NCBI GenBank assembly: GCA_902590245.1
Contig: CACIWG010000005.1
Coordinates: 19,966 to 83,965 of the forward strand
DNA: 64,000 nt
Direction of reading: 5' to 3'
Origin: an uncultured SAR116 cluster alpha proteobacterium
GTDB taxonomy: Bacteria > Pseudomonadota > Alphaproteobacteria > Puniceispirillales > Marisalimonadaceae
Positions within the stretch are counted from its first letter, which is position 1. Each line of letters opens with the position of its first letter. Under the pieces are notes generated by a model that ran no database searches, was not told the origin of the DNA, and saw only the letters and a program-made list of their open reading frames with translations. Position numbers and translations under genes: made by a program. This document shows, piece by piece, positions 1-9,062 of the stretch.

Positions 1-662
1 AAGCAATTGCTAATAGACTAAAATCAGCACAAAACACAGCAGCAATTTTAACAACTTATAATGAAGTTGATATGACAGCATTAATGAAAATAAGATCATC
101 ATACCAGCCTAATTTTGAGAAAAAATTTGGAATAAAACTTGGATATATGAGCTTCTTTGTAAAAGCATGTATTAATGCATTAAAGGTTTATCCTGCTGTT
201 AATGCAGAAATAAGAGATAATAACATCGTATATAAAAATTATTATAATATAGGTGTTGCAGTTGGAACTCCTGAAGGTTTAGTTGTACCAGTTTTAAAAA
301 ATGCAGAGGATATGGATTTTCCAGAAATTGAAAAAACAATTGTAAATTTTGGAAAACAAGCAAGAGATGGTAATTTAACTATTCAAGACATGTCAAATGG
401 TACGTTTACTATCTCAAATGGAGGTGTTTACGGCTCGATGTTGTCATCACCTATTCTTAACCCACCTCAATCTGGGATACTTGGAATGCATAACATTCAA
501 AAAAGAGCAGTTGTTATAGATGATAAAGTTGAAATCAGATCAATGATGTATTTGGCCTTATCTTATGACCATAGGATTATTGATGGAAGAGAGGCGGTTT
601 CTTTCTTAGTAAATGTAAAAGAGAATCTTGAAGATCCTCAACGAATGCTTATTGGAGTATAA
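1..662 (+). CDS. sucB: Dihydrolipoamide succinyltransferase (E2 of 2-oxoglutarate dehydrogenase), 5'-truncated by window
   Basis: This is the C-terminal catalytic domain of the E2 subunit, which transfers the succinyl group from lipoamide to CoA in the TCA cycle. The reading frame is open from base 3, so the ORF-track start at 72 is only an internal Met; the codons before it read [13 protein letters not shown] and NEVDM, as in SucB/OdhB. The chloramphenicol-acetyltransferase-like fold is recognisable from [11 protein letters not shown] and the active-site motif [13 protein letters not shown], which carries the catalytic His and Asp. The lipoyl and E3-binding domains lie outside the window. 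lpdA follows after 5 bases, the usual odhB-lpd order in alphaproteobacteria. TTYNEVDM favours the succinyl enzyme over the acetyl enzyme. Confidence 0.95.
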   Translation, partial: AIANRLKSAQNTAAILTTYNEVDMTALMKIRSSYQPNFEKKFGIKLGYMSFFVKACINALKVYPAVNAEIRDNNIVYKNYYNIGVAVGTPEGLVVPVLKNAEDMDFPEIEKTIVNFGKQARDGNLTIQDMSNGTFTISNGGVYGSMLSSPILNPPQSGILGMHNIQKRAVVIDDKVEIRSMMYLALSYDHRIIDGREAVSFLVNVKENLEDPQRMLIGV

Positions 663-667
663 AAATT

Positions 668-2080
668 ATGTCAGAGAAAAAATATGATTTGGTTGTTATT
701 GGAGCGGGTCCTGGAGGATACGTTGCTTCTATTGTAGCAGCACAAAAGGGAATGAAAGTTGCAAATATTGAAAAGAGGGAGACTTTAGGTGGCACATGCT
801 TAAATGTAGGATGTATTCCTTCTAAAGCTTTGCTACATGCATCAGAACAATATGAAAATAATGTAAAAAATAACGCTAATCTATCATGGGGAATCAAAAC
901 ATCCAATGTAAGCATTGATGTACAGCAATTAATGAAAAAAAAATCAACTATTGTTGATGAATTAACAAAAGGTATTAACTTTCTATTTAATAAGAATAAA
1001 GTTGATAAATATATAGGTGAGGCTACTTTAATAAACACAAATGAAATTCAGATTAAGGGAAAAGATAAGATTGAAAAAATATTTGCTGAAAAGATTATAA
1101 TTGCTACTGGTTCTGAGCCTTCGAATTTAAAAAATATAAAAATTGATGAACAAAAAATTGTTACTTCAACAGGCGCTTTAGACTTAAAGTCTGTTCCCAA
1201 AAAAGTGATTGTGATTGGAGCTGGTGTAATAGGATTAGAATTAGGGACTGTTTGGAGAAGATTAGGTTCAGAAGTCGAGGTTATTGAATTTCTACCTCGA
1301 GTTTTAAATGGTATGGATACTGAAGTATCAGATAAATTTCATAAAATCCTTCTACAACAAGGATTAAAATTTAAATTAGAACATTCTGTAGAAAAGACAT
1401 CTTTTATTAAAGATAAAGTACATGTTGAAATTAAAGACCTTAAAACTTCAAAAATAGATACAATAGAGGCAGATATCGTATTAGTTGCGGTTGGAAGAAG
1501 GCCTAATACAGATAATTTAGGTTTAGATAAAATTGGTGTAAAAGTGGATGAAAGAGGTTTTGTCGAAACAGATGATAATTTTAAAACATCTGTAGATAAT
1601 ATTTTTGCTATTGGTGATGTTATAAAAGGTCCTATGTTAGCTCATAAAGCAGAAGAGGATGGTGTGGCATTAGTTGAATTAATTAATAAAGAAGCAGGTC
1701 ATGTCGATTACAATCTTGTACCAAATATTATTTATACTGCTCCTGAAGTAGCATCAATAGGTAAAACAGAAGATGATCTAAAACAAGAAGAGATTTCATA
1801 TAAAAAAGGGGTTTTTCCATTTACTGCTAACAGCAGAGCAAAAGCTATTGGTCATACAGAGGGATTTGTAAAAATTTTATCAGATAAAGAAACGGATAAA
1901 ATTTTAGGTGCACACATAATAGGTCATGAAGCCGGAACAATTATACATGAATTAAGTGTTGCAATGGGCTTTGGCGCTTCTTCAGAAGATGTCGCGCGAA
2001 TCTGTCATGGTCATCCTACAGTCAATGAGGCAATAAAAGAAGCAGCTTTAGCAACTTTTTCAAAAGCAATACATTCCTAA
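668..2080 (+). CDS. lpdA: Dihydrolipoyl dehydrogenase (E3)
   Basis: This FAD disulfide oxidoreductase reoxidises dihydrolipoamide with NAD+ for 2-oxo-acid dehydrogenase complexes. At 470 residues it has the family's normal length. Visible motifs, in order, are the FAD-binding GAGPGGYVA near residue 12, the redox-active disulfide GGTCLNVGCIPSK near 40-52, the NAD-binding GAGVIGLELG near 180, the second FAD motif AIGDV near 315, and the C-terminal His-Glu pair HGHPTVNEA in the dimer-interface domain. It lies 5 bases after sucB and is probably its operon partner. Its stop is 2 bases from the stop of the convergent SMR gene, leaving no space for a terminator hairpin. Confidence 0.97.
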   Translation: MSEKKYDLVVIGAGPGGYVASIVAAQKGMKVANIEKRETLGGTCLNVGCIPSKALLHASEQYENNVKNNANLSWGIKTSNVSIDVQQLMKKKSTIVDELTKGINFLFNKNKVDKYIGEATLINTNEIQIKGKDKIEKIFAEKIIIATGSEPSNLKNIKIDEQKIVTSTGALDLKSVPKKVIVIGAGVIGLELGTVWRRLGSEVEVIEFLPRVLNGMDTEVSDKFHKILLQQGLKFKLEHSVEKTSFIKDKVHVEIKDLKTSKIDTIEADIVLVAVGRRPNTDNLGLDKIGVKVDERGFVETDDNFKTSVDNIFAIGDVIKGPMLAHKAEEDGVALVELINKEAGHVDYNLVPNIIYTAPEVASIGKTEDDLKQEEISYKKGVFPFTANSRAKAIGHTEGFVKILSDKETDKILGAHIIGHEAGTIIHELSVAMGFGASSEDVARICHGHPTVNEAIKEAALATFSKAIHS

Positions 2081-2082
2081 AA

Positions 2083-2418
2083 TTAGGATATTTTTGCTTC
2101 CATTTTACTAAATGAAACCAGAATTATAATTCCAATAATTATGAAACTTAGTCCTATTAAAGCAAAAATATCAGGTTTTTCTCCAAATTTTATTGAAGAA
2201 ATGAATGTTACAGCCGCAATGCCAACTCCTGACCATATTGCATAAGTAATTCCTACAGGTATAGTTTTCATAGATAATATCATGAAGTAAAAAGCAATTC
2301 CGTAACCAATTATGACTAAAACAGATGGAGTTATTGCTGTAAATCCATTACTGCTCTTGAGTGATAATGTTCCAACAACCTCCCCTATAATGGCTATTAT
2401 AAGATAAAAATATCCCAT
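2083..2418 (-). CDS. Small multidrug resistance (SMR/EmrE-type) transporter
   Basis: This is an inner-membrane proton-coupled exporter of quaternary or guanidinium-type cations that normally acts as a dual-topology dimer. It has 111 residues and four hydrophobic segments. The essential membrane glutamate is Glu13 in IIGEVVGT, aligned with EmrE Glu14, and the family motif PVGITYAIWSGVGIAAVT is clear. Some SMR proteins export guanidinium or polyamines, so the substrate cannot be given. It is a single gene, convergent with lpdA and divergent from the class II aldolase gene. Confidence 0.92.
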   Translation of the reverse strand: MGYFYLIIAIIGEVVGTLSLKSSNGFTAITPSVLVIIGYGIAFYFMILSMKTIPVGITYAIWSGVGIAAVTFISSIKFGEKPDIFALIGLSFIIIGIIILVSFSKMEAKIS

Positions 2419-2493
2419 ATTTTCCTCTTTGATAATATTGACACTTTAGTGATTATTATGTGAGTATATAACAAAATCATAGCAAATAAAATT

Positions 2494-3246
2494 ATGAAAC
2501 CTAATATTAATTTTTATGAAGAAAGAAAAGATCTTGCAGCATCATTTAGATGGGCTGAAAGAATTAATTTGCATGAAGGAGTAGCAAACCATTTTAGTCT
2601 TGCAGTAAATGAAGATGGAACCGAATTTCTTATGAATCCAAATATGTGGCATTTTTCACGTATTAAAGCTTCAGATTTATTACTTTTAAATGCAAATGAT
2701 AAATCAGTTTTACAGAAAGAAAATCCTCCAGACGCTACTGCTTGGGGTTTGCATGGAGCTATACATAAAAATTGTAAGCACGCAAGATGTGTTATGCACG
2801 TTCATTCTATATATGCAACAGTTTTAGCGTCTTTAGAAGAGGATATGATCATCCCCCCTATAAATCAGATTTCCTGTCTTTTTTTTGGAAAACAAATTAT
2901 TGATACAAAATATGGTGGTTTAGCGTTTGAAGAAGAAGGTCAAAGATGTTCAAATCTTTTGAAAGATGAAAGTTATACAACCATGATTATGGGTAATCAT
3001 GGGCTATTGGTAATTGGTAGTAATGTTGCTGAAGCTTTCAATAGACTATTCTACTTTGAAAGGGCGGCAGAAGTTTATGTTAAAGCCTTACAAACTAAAA
3101 AACCTTTAAAAATTTTAGATGAAGTTATTGCTAAAAAAACTGCTGAAGAATTAAATAATGAAGAGTACCCTAATCCTGCAGGCACAGCATTTCTAAAAGA
3201 AATCAAAACAATTTTATCTAATGAAAATTCTGATTTTGATCAGTAA
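2494..3246 (+). CDS. Class II aldolase/adducin-family protein
   Basis: This protein has the zinc-dependent fold of L-fuculose-phosphate aldolase and ribulose-phosphate 4-epimerase (250 aa). The three expected zinc ligands are present: His102 and His104 in MHVHS, and His169 in GNHG. Aligned on those histidines, the position of FucA's catalytic Glu73 is Ala83 (DATAWGLHG), so classical fuculose-phosphate aldolase chemistry is doubtful. The adducin-like branch commonly carries this variant, and its members have few known substrates. The gene stands alone, divergent from the SMR gene and ending 5 bases before the convergent dehydrogenase. I assign the fold with confidence but not the reaction. Confidence 0.85.
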   Translation: MKPNINFYEERKDLAASFRWAERINLHEGVANHFSLAVNEDGTEFLMNPNMWHFSRIKASDLLLLNANDKSVLQKENPPDATAWGLHGAIHKNCKHARCVMHVHSIYATVLASLEEDMIIPPINQISCLFFGKQIIDTKYGGLAFEEEGQRCSNLLKDESYTTMIMGNHGLLVIGSNVAEAFNRLFYFERAAEVYVKALQTKKPLKILDEVIAKKTAEELNNEEYPNPAGTAFLKEIKTILSNENSDFDQ

Positions 3247-3251
3247 CTTTT

Positions 3252-4139
3252 TTAATTAAAATTCTTTGCTATTAAACCACTTGTACATGCTGCATCTTCA
3301 TTATGAAGATTTTGATCTAATCCTTTTTCTATATACTTAATAGCTTGAGAAACAATATTAAGATGATTTTTATGTTTAATTGCATCTTCTTGCATTAATT
3401 TCATATCTTTTAAAGATGACTCAAGACCAAAAGTAGAAGATCCATCTAAACTATTATTATAAGCTTTTAAGATAGTTCCAGTTTTTAAATGAGCAACTTT
3501 GCAGGCGCCTGATGTGTCCATCATAATATCAAGGGCTTTTTCAAATTCAATTCCATTTTGGCTTGTTAATTTTAGTGCCTCTCCTAATGATTGCCAATAA
3601 ACTAATAAAGGAAGGTTGATAGCAAGTTTCATGGCAGTTCCCTTCCCTATTTCGCCTAAATATTCATAACGTCTAAACAAATTATTGAAGAAAAAATCTA
3701 AAGAATCGATTTCACTTTTCTTGCCTCCCATTAAACCAAGAAGTTGTCCATCTCTTGCTGGTTTAGTTGATCCACCAACTGGGCACTCAATAAAAGAACC
3801 ATTTTGATTTAAGACTATATTGGACAGCTCTTTCATGTAATCTACACTTGTAGTACTCATCTCAATTATAGTTTTGTTTTTCAAATCACAACTTTTAAAT
3901 CCAGTCTTTGTTTCATAAATATTTTTTAAAGCGTCATCATTACCTAATATAACAATAATAATGTCAACCTCATCGACTAAATCACTAACTTTTTTAAAAA
4001 ATTTTCCACCTGACTTTATTAGGCCTTGAGAATTAGATTTTGTTCTGTTCCAAATTGAAAGATCATATTCCTTATCTATTAATCTTGCGCCTATTGCTTT
4101 TCCCATTTTCCCAGTTCCACAAAGTCCAATTTTTTTCAT
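3252..4139 (-). CDS. NAD(P)-dependent beta-hydroxyacid dehydrogenase (HIBADH/6PGDH superfamily)
   Basis: This 295-residue enzyme has the 3-hydroxyisobutyrate dehydrogenase-like fold: an N-terminal Rossmann motif GLCGTGKMG, the substrate-binding signature ECPVGGS, and the catalytic Lys in GKGTAMKLAIN. The ORF track starts 19 codons earlier. I prefer the ATG at 4139 because it begins directly before the Rossmann strand (MKKIGLCG) and has AAGGA about 7 bases upstream. The motifs match canonical HIBADH less well than those of the second homologue at 30714-31580, so the substrate may differ (tartronate semialdehyde, gamma-hydroxybutyrate and glyoxylate reductases share this fold). It is divergent from htpG. 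Confidence 0.85.
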   Translation of the reverse strand: MKKIGLCGTGKMGKAIGARLIDKEYDLSIWNRTKSNSQGLIKSGGKFFKKVSDLVDEVDIIIVILGNDDALKNIYETKTGFKSCDLKNKTIIEMSTTSVDYMKELSNIVLNQNGSFIECPVGGSTKPARDGQLLGLMGGKKSEIDSLDFFFNNLFRRYEYLGEIGKGTAMKLAINLPLLVYWQSLGEALKLTSQNGIEFEKALDIMMDTSGACKVAHLKTGTILKAYNNSLDGSSTFGLESSLKDMKLMQEDAIKHKNHLNIVSQAIKYIEKGLDQNLHNEDAACTSGLIAKNFN

Positions 4140-4170
4140 TCTTATTCCTTTTACAAAGTTTTTTTTATGC

Positions 4171-4200
4171 CTTGAAATTGAAATAATAATAACCAATTTA
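4171..4200 (+). promoter_or_regulatory. Possible sigma-32 (RpoH) heat-shock promoter for htpG
   Basis: CTTGAAA at 4171-4177 is an exact match to the heat-shock -35 element. It is followed, after 13-15 bases, by AACCAATTTA, a partial match to the CCCCATNT-type -10. The element ends about 32 bases before the preferred htpG start. The target gene, the spacing and the perfect -35 support it; the weak -10 and the AT-rich background count against it. Confidence 0.45.
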
Positions 4201-4232
4201 AACTTGTAATTACAATGCGAAAGGAAAAATTA

Positions 4233-6125
4233 ATGTCAAATATGGAAAAAAAATTTGAAGCGGATACCGGTAAGATTCTTGATATTGTAATTAATTCTCT
4301 TTACTCAGAAAGAGAGATATTTGTAAGAGAATTAATTTCAAATGCATCAGATGCGATTGACAAGAAAAAATATTTAGCTTTAACAAATAAATCTATCAAT
4401 GACACATCAGATCCTTTCGAAATAAAGATAGAAGTTAATAGTAAGGAAAATACTATAAAAGTAAGCGATAATGGCATTGGTATGGATGAAGAAGATCTTA
4501 TAAATTCTCTTGGTACAATTGCCAGATCAGGAACAAAGGCATTTCTTGAACAATTTAATAAATCAAAGGATGATAAAAAAGAAGACGTAAACTTAATTGG
4601 TCAATTTGGTGTAGGGTTTTATGCTTCTTTTATGGTTGCAGATAAAGTTGAAGTTTTATCAAAAAAAGCTGGCACTGATAAGAGTTGGAAATGGATTTCT
4701 GATGGAAAAAGTGGTTATAACATAGAAAAAGGCGAGAAAACAAATTCTGGAACTGAGTTGATTTTACACCTTAAAAAAGATGCCAAGGAGTTTCTTGAAG
4801 GAACTAGAATTCAATTTGTAGTTAGAAAATATTCAGATCATATTTCTTATCCAGTCAAAATGTTAGAGGTGTCAAAAAAAGATGCCAAGGAAGAAATTAT
4901 CAATGAAGCATCAGCTTTATGGACGAGAGCTCCAAAAGACATTAAAGAAAAACAATATGAAGATTTTTTCTCTCATATAGGTGCTGGTTTTGGTAAGCCA
5001 TTATTAACAATGCATAATAATACGGAAGGTACCGTAAGTTACACAAACTTACTTTGTATTCCTTCATCAAAACCATTTGACCTGTTTAATCCTGATAGAA
5101 AATCAAGTTTAAAATTATATATTAATAGAGTATTTATTACTGACAAATGTGACAATCTAATACCAGCATATTTAAGATTTGTTAAAGGTATAGTTGATAC
5201 ACAAGATATAGATCTAAATGTTAGTAGAGAGATGTTACAGAATAATCCAGCAGTTGCAAAAATTAGCAAGTCACTTGTTGGAAAAATTTTAAGAGAATTA
5301 AAAAAAATTGCTGACAAAGATAAGGCTAAATATATTCAGTTTTGGAATGAATTTGGTCAAGTGTTAAAAGAAGGTTTGTATGAAGATCTTGAAAGAAAAG
5401 ATACTTTACTAGAATTGGCAAGATTCTCAAATAATGAAAATGATGATCTTGTTTCTTTAGATGATTATGTGAATGCAATGGACAAAAATCAAAAAGATAT
5501 ATACTACATTGCGGCTGACACAAAATCTCAAGCATTATCAAGTCCACATCTTGAAGGTTTTAAATCTAAAGGAATTAAGGTCTTGGTAATGGCTGATCCT
5601 ATAGATCAGTTTTGGTTGTCTATGGCAGGGCAATTTAAAGAAAAGAATTTTGTTTCAATCACTCAAGGAGAAATTGATCTGGACAATATTAAATCTGATA
5701 AAAAAGATCCAAAAAATAAAGATACAAAAAAAGATGATGTAGATAAAAAATTTACAAATTTAATTGCTCATTTAAAAGCTTCATTAGGGCAAAATGTTAA
5801 AGATATTAGATTAACTTCTAAACTTACAGATAGTCCTGCTTGTTTAGTTGCAGATAAAGGTGATATGGATGTTGCAATGGAAAATCTAATGAAACAAAGA
5901 GATCCTAATTATCAAGGAGCACCTAGAATTCTAGAAATTAATCCTGAACATACATTAGTTGAAAAAATGAATAAGCTACTAAGTGATAAAAAACATAATA
6001 ATCTCGTGGATGATGCTGGAACCCTTTTATTTGAACAAGCACGAATGATGGAAGGAAAACTGCCTAGTGACCCTACCAAATTTGCTAAAATTATGAATAA
6101 TTTTCTAGTAAAAGGTGTGAGCTAA
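4233..6125 (+). CDS. htpG: Molecular chaperone HtpG (bacterial Hsp90)
   Basis: This is an ATP-dependent cytosolic chaperone, about 630 residues long, close to the family norm. The N-terminal GHKL ATPase domain shows RELISNASDAIDK, the Mg/ATP-binding DNGIGMDEEDL and GQFGVGFYASF. The middle domain carries VDTQDIDLNVSREMLQ, which includes the arginine that contacts the ATP gamma-phosphate in Hsp90s. A charged low-complexity stretch lies near residues 495-515, before the C-terminal dimerisation domain. The ORF track starts at 4215; I chose the ATG at 4233 because AAAGGA sits about 8 bases upstream and MSNMEKKFEAD aligns with the normal family start. A possible heat-shock promoter lies upstream. 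It ends 3 bases from the convergent MFS gene. Confidence 0.96.
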   Translation: MSNMEKKFEADTGKILDIVINSLYSEREIFVRELISNASDAIDKKKYLALTNKSINDTSDPFEIKIEVNSKENTIKVSDNGIGMDEEDLINSLGTIARSGTKAFLEQFNKSKDDKKEDVNLIGQFGVGFYASFMVADKVEVLSKKAGTDKSWKWISDGKSGYNIEKGEKTNSGTELILHLKKDAKEFLEGTRIQFVVRKYSDHISYPVKMLEVSKKDAKEEIINEASALWTRAPKDIKEKQYEDFFSHIGAGFGKPLLTMHNNTEGTVSYTNLLCIPSSKPFDLFNPDRKSSLKLYINRVFITDKCDNLIPAYLRFVKGIVDTQDIDLNVSREMLQNNPAVAKISKSLVGKILRELKKIADKDKAKYIQFWNEFGQVLKEGLYEDLERKDTLLELARFSNNENDDLVSLDDYVNAMDKNQKDIYYIAADTKSQALSSPHLEGFKSKGIKVLVMADPIDQFWLSMAGQFKEKNFVSITQGEIDLDNIKSDKKDPKNKDTKKDDVDKKFTNLIAHLKASLGQNVKDIRLTSKLTDSPACLVADKGDMDVAMENLMKQRDPNYQGAPRILEINPEHTLVEKMNKLLSDKKHNNLVDDAGTLLFEQARMMEGKLPSDPTKFAKIMNNFLVKGVS

Positions 6126-6128
6126 AGC

Positions 6129-7361
6129 TTAAAAAACTTTAAATTTCTTCTGAGTTATCAAATAAGCAATTAATATAAGTAAAGTTAATGCAATTATTGC
6201 ATTAAGCTTTATAACTTGTTCAACGCCGATTAAATTAATTATAAAAGATATGATTATCATGCCTATTGGTGCTAAACCTATACATGTTACTAAAACTCCA
6301 AAATTGTAACCCCTTTTACCTTTTTCTGCAGATCTGTAAGTTAAAGCTCCTTGCATAGTACTAAAACCAGATAAGCACATTCCACCTAAACATAAAAATA
6401 GAAAACCAATAATTAATGAACTACTTACAGAAAATAAAAGCATTCCTACAAAAAAACCTATACAACCAATTAGAAAAAAAATTGATAATCTTTTTTGAGG
6501 TGAAATTTTAGCAATAATTAAAGCACCAATTAATGCGCCGACACCTTCTGATGAAGCTAAAAATCCAATCTCTGCCTCATTTAAATTTAAAATATTTTTT
6601 CCATACACAGGTATTAATGAAATAAGAGGGAACCCAAAAAGATTAAATACTAAGGTTACAATTAATAATAATTTAAGATTAATATCTTTGAAGGCATCAA
6701 AGATTATGGTTTTTAGACTTTTGAAAACTGAGATAAATTCATCAACAATATTTTTTTGTAATGTTGATGAAGCATTTGAATTTATACTAATCTTTTCAAA
6801 ACATATTATTAAGCTTAAAGCTAAAAAATATAAACTTGATATTATTAATAATAAACCTTCTAAATCAATTGCAACATATAAAAAGCCAGCCAACAGAGGG
6901 CCAATTAATCGTGTTGAATTATTAGATAAAGTTTCCATTGCTAATGAAGTACTTAAAAGTTTTTCAGTAATGTTCTCTGTTATAATTCTGCGTCTAACAG
7001 CTAAATCAATAACCCATGTGGTTCCATTTATAAATGCTAATAAAAGAGCAAAAAATAAGTTAAAGTAATCAAAATTTTTAAGAAATACACATATTAATGT
7101 AAAAGAAAAAGATAAGGAATATAAAAATCTAACAATCAAGATAGGAGAAATTTTCTCAGAAATAGAACCAATAATTAAGCCCAGCATGCTCATAGGAAGC
7201 ATCCTAAATGCAAAAATTACAGTAATTAGGTAAGCTAATCCAAAGTCATTCAAAATATATAAACTAAGAGTTAGAAACTCCATAGCTCTTGCAATGCCAG
7301 TAAAGCATCCAGCTGTCCATAAATACCTAAAAGATTGATTTTTAAAACACGAGAGTAGCAT
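6129..7361 (-). CDS. MFS transporter (EntS-like MFS_3 type)
   Basis: This is a predicted inner-membrane major facilitator protein of 410 residues with about 12 hydrophobic segments. Its start (FRYLWTAGCFTGIARAMEFLTLSLY) resembles MFS exporters of the EntS/macrolide-efflux branch (MFS_3). The substrate cannot be read from sequence. The start codon overlaps the stop of the upstream VOC gene by one base (TAATG), so the two are probably translationally coupled. Confidence 0.8.
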   Translation of the reverse strand: MLLSCFKNQSFRYLWTAGCFTGIARAMEFLTLSLYILNDFGLAYLITVIFAFRMLPMSMLGLIIGSISEKISPILIVRFLYSLSFSFTLICVFLKNFDYFNLFFALLLAFINGTTWVIDLAVRRRIITENITEKLLSTSLAMETLSNNSTRLIGPLLAGFLYVAIDLEGLLLIISSLYFLALSLIICFEKISINSNASSTLQKNIVDEFISVFKSLKTIIFDAFKDINLKLLLIVTLVFNLFGFPLISLIPVYGKNILNLNEAEIGFLASSEGVGALIGALIIAKISPQKRLSIFFLIGCIGFFVGMLLFSVSSSLIIGFLFLCLGGMCLSGFSTMQGALTYRSAEKGKRGYNFGVLVTCIGLAPIGMIIISFIINLIGVEQVIKLNAIIALTLLILIAYLITQKKFKVF

Positions 7362-7783
7362 TAATTTTTATCGATAAATTGATGAACCTCAACAATATTA
7401 CCTTCTGGATCATAAAAGAAAATTTGATACCATTCTTTAGCAAAAGTTGTCCCATAATCAGCAAATTTAATATTATTTTTATTTAAAATTGTTTTAAAAT
7501 CTTCAATGTCATCAGTTCTAAAAGCTATATGTCCTTTTTCGACGGGATTAATATGCTTTTTATTTTTCTCAGCAACGGTCAGATCTTTTTCTGCTAAATG
7601 TAATTGTATATTTCCATCTGTGACAAATTTAATTTTTCCGTCATACCCCTTATTTTGGTTTGCTTCAGTTCTTGGAAATTGTTGTTCAGGTATGGAATCC
7701 AATTTTAAAATATTTTTATAAAAATTATTTAATTCTTCAAGATTTTTAGATACCAGATTGATGTGATGAAAAGAAATTTTCAA
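7361..7783 (-). CDS. VOC/glyoxalase-fold protein
   Basis: This 140-residue protein of the vicinal-oxygen-chelate superfamily has two beta-alpha-beta-beta-beta modules. Probable metal ligands are the His near the N-terminus (HHINLV), the His in GHIAFRTDD and the Glu in GNIVEVHQF. The family includes glyoxalase I, dioxygenases and antibiotic-binding proteins; I cannot choose between them. The track begins at an upstream TTG (7795), but that codon lies within the Shine-Dalgarno sequence. The next TTG, at 7783, has GGAGG 5 bases upstream and gives MKISFHHINLV, a natural family start. It is coupled to the downstream MFS gene. Confidence 0.85.
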   Translation of the reverse strand: MKISFHHINLVSKNLEELNNFYKNILKLDSIPEQQFPRTEANQNKGYDGKIKFVTDGNIQLHLAEKDLTVAEKNKKHINPVEKGHIAFRTDDIEDFKTILNKNNIKFADYGTTFAKEWYQIFFYDPEGNIVEVHQFIDKN

Positions 7784-7788
7784 AAGAA

Positions 7789-7793
7789 CCTCC
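7789..7793 (-). promoter_or_regulatory. Strong Shine-Dalgarno (GGAGG) setting a TTG start
   Basis: On the minus strand GGAGG is followed by TTCTT and then TTG. The 5-base spacing fixes the VOC-protein start at 7783 rather than the TTG at 7795 used by the ORF track. Confidence 0.7.
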
Positions 7794-7868
7794 AATTAAT
7801 TTAGTTGAATACTTTTAATTTAAAAAAAAATGTTTAATTTAATATATATAATAAAAGGAATAATTGAT

Positions 7869-9062
7869 ATGCCAGATGAAAATAAATCAATAGAGACTTC
7901 AAGCTTAGTTCAAGATGATACTAATTCGGAAATAAGATCTTCTGTAGCTAAATTATGTCAAGATTTTCAAGGAGAATATTGGAGAAACTTAGATAGAGAA
8001 CAAGCTTATCCTACAGAGTTTGTTCAATCGCTAACGGATTCAGGCTTTTTAAGTGTCTTAATACCTGAGCAGTACGGTGGTTCTGGCCTAGGAATAACAT
8101 CAGCATCGGTCATTCTTGAAGAAATACATCATCAAGGATGTAATGCAGCAGCATGTCATGCCCAAATGTATACTATGGGAACTGTTTTAAGGCACGGTTC
8201 TGATGAACAGAAGAAAAGTTATTTACCTGAAATAGCGAGTGGAAAATTAAGATTACAAGCATTTGGTGTAACAGAGCCTACTAGCGGAACTGATACAACC
8301 AGTTTAAGAACTACTGCAACAAAAGATGGTGATGATTATATCATTAATGGACAAAAAATATGGACAAGTAGAGCTGAACATTCAGATTTAATGTTACTTT
8401 TAGCAAGAACTAAACCACTAAGTGAAGTTTCTAAAAAAACTGATGGCCTGTCTGTATTCTTATTAGATATGCAAAAAGCAAAAAATAATGGGTTAACAAT
8501 TAAACCAATAAGAACAATGATGAACCATTCAACAACTGAAGTTTTTTTTGATAATTTAAGAATACCTGCCGATAATTTGATCGGAGAAGAAAATAAAGGT
8601 TTTAGATATATTTTGTCTGGCATGAATGCGGAAAGAATACTTATTGCAGCCGAGTGTATCGGTGATGCTAAGTGGTTTACAAAAAAATCAACACAATACG
8701 CAAATGATAGACAAATATTTGGAAGATCAATAGGTCAAAATCAAGGGATACAATTCCCAATAGCTAGAGCTTATGCACAAATGAGAGCTGCAGAATTAAT
8801 GGTATATCATGCTGCAAAATTATACGATGATGGTAAACCTATAGGAGAAGAGGCTAACACAGCAAAACTTTTAGCTGCTGATGCATCTTGGGCAGCTGCG
8901 GAAGCTTGTGTTCAAACTCATGGTGGTTTTGGTTTTGCAGAAGAGTATGATGTAGAAAGAAAATTTAGAGAAGCTAGACTATATCAAGTTGCACCAATAT
9001 CAACTAACTTAATACTATCATATCTTTCAGAACATGTTTTAGGGATGCAAAGATCATACTAA
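7869..9062 (+). CDS. Acyl-CoA dehydrogenase family protein
   Basis: This FAD-dependent acyl-CoA dehydrogenase (397 aa) passes electrons to ETF. It shows the FAD/substrate signatures AFGVTEPTSGTDT near residues 125-140 and QKIWTSRAEHSD, the C-terminal bundle with FGRSIGQNQGIQFP, and THGGFGFAEEYDVERKFREAR. No Glu is obvious at the short-chain catalytic-base position: the C-terminus reads YQVAPISTNLILS where short-chain enzymes have EGTNEI, so its base or reaction may differ. The ATG at 7869 is preferred over the track start because AAAGGA lies upstream and MPDENKS begins just before the alignable region. It appears to be a single gene. Confidence 0.85.
   Translation: MPDENKSIETSSLVQDDTNSEIRSSVAKLCQDFQGEYWRNLDREQAYPTEFVQSLTDSGFLSVLIPEQYGGSGLGITSASVILEEIHHQGCNAAACHAQMYTMGTVLRHGSDEQKKSYLPEIASGKLRLQAFGVTEPTSGTDTTSLRTTATKDGDDYIINGQKIWTSRAEHSDLMLLLARTKPLSEVSKKTDGLSVFLLDMQKAKNNGLTIKPIRTMMNHSTTEVFFDNLRIPADNLIGEENKGFRYILSGMNAERILIAAECIGDAKWFTKKSTQYANDRQIFGRSIGQNQGIQFPIARAYAQMRAAELMVYHAAKLYDDGKPIGEEANTAKLLAADASWAAAEACVQTHGGFGFAEEYDVERKFREARLYQVAPISTNLILSYLSEHVLGMQRSY

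Noticed and set aside
649-1038. 129-aa ORF opposite lpdA
   Set aside because: It overlaps the conserved FAD and disulfide motifs of lpdA and has no recognisable protein features.
2438-2472. TTGACA followed by TATATAAC as a promoter for the class II aldolase gene
   Set aside because: The -35 is perfect, but the best -10-like hexamers lie 21-23 bases away, outside the usual 16-18; I could not support it.
4215-4232. htpG start at 4215 from the ORF track
   Set aside because: That ATG precedes the AAAGGA ribosome-binding site of the downstream ATG; homologues begin near MSNMEKKFEAD.
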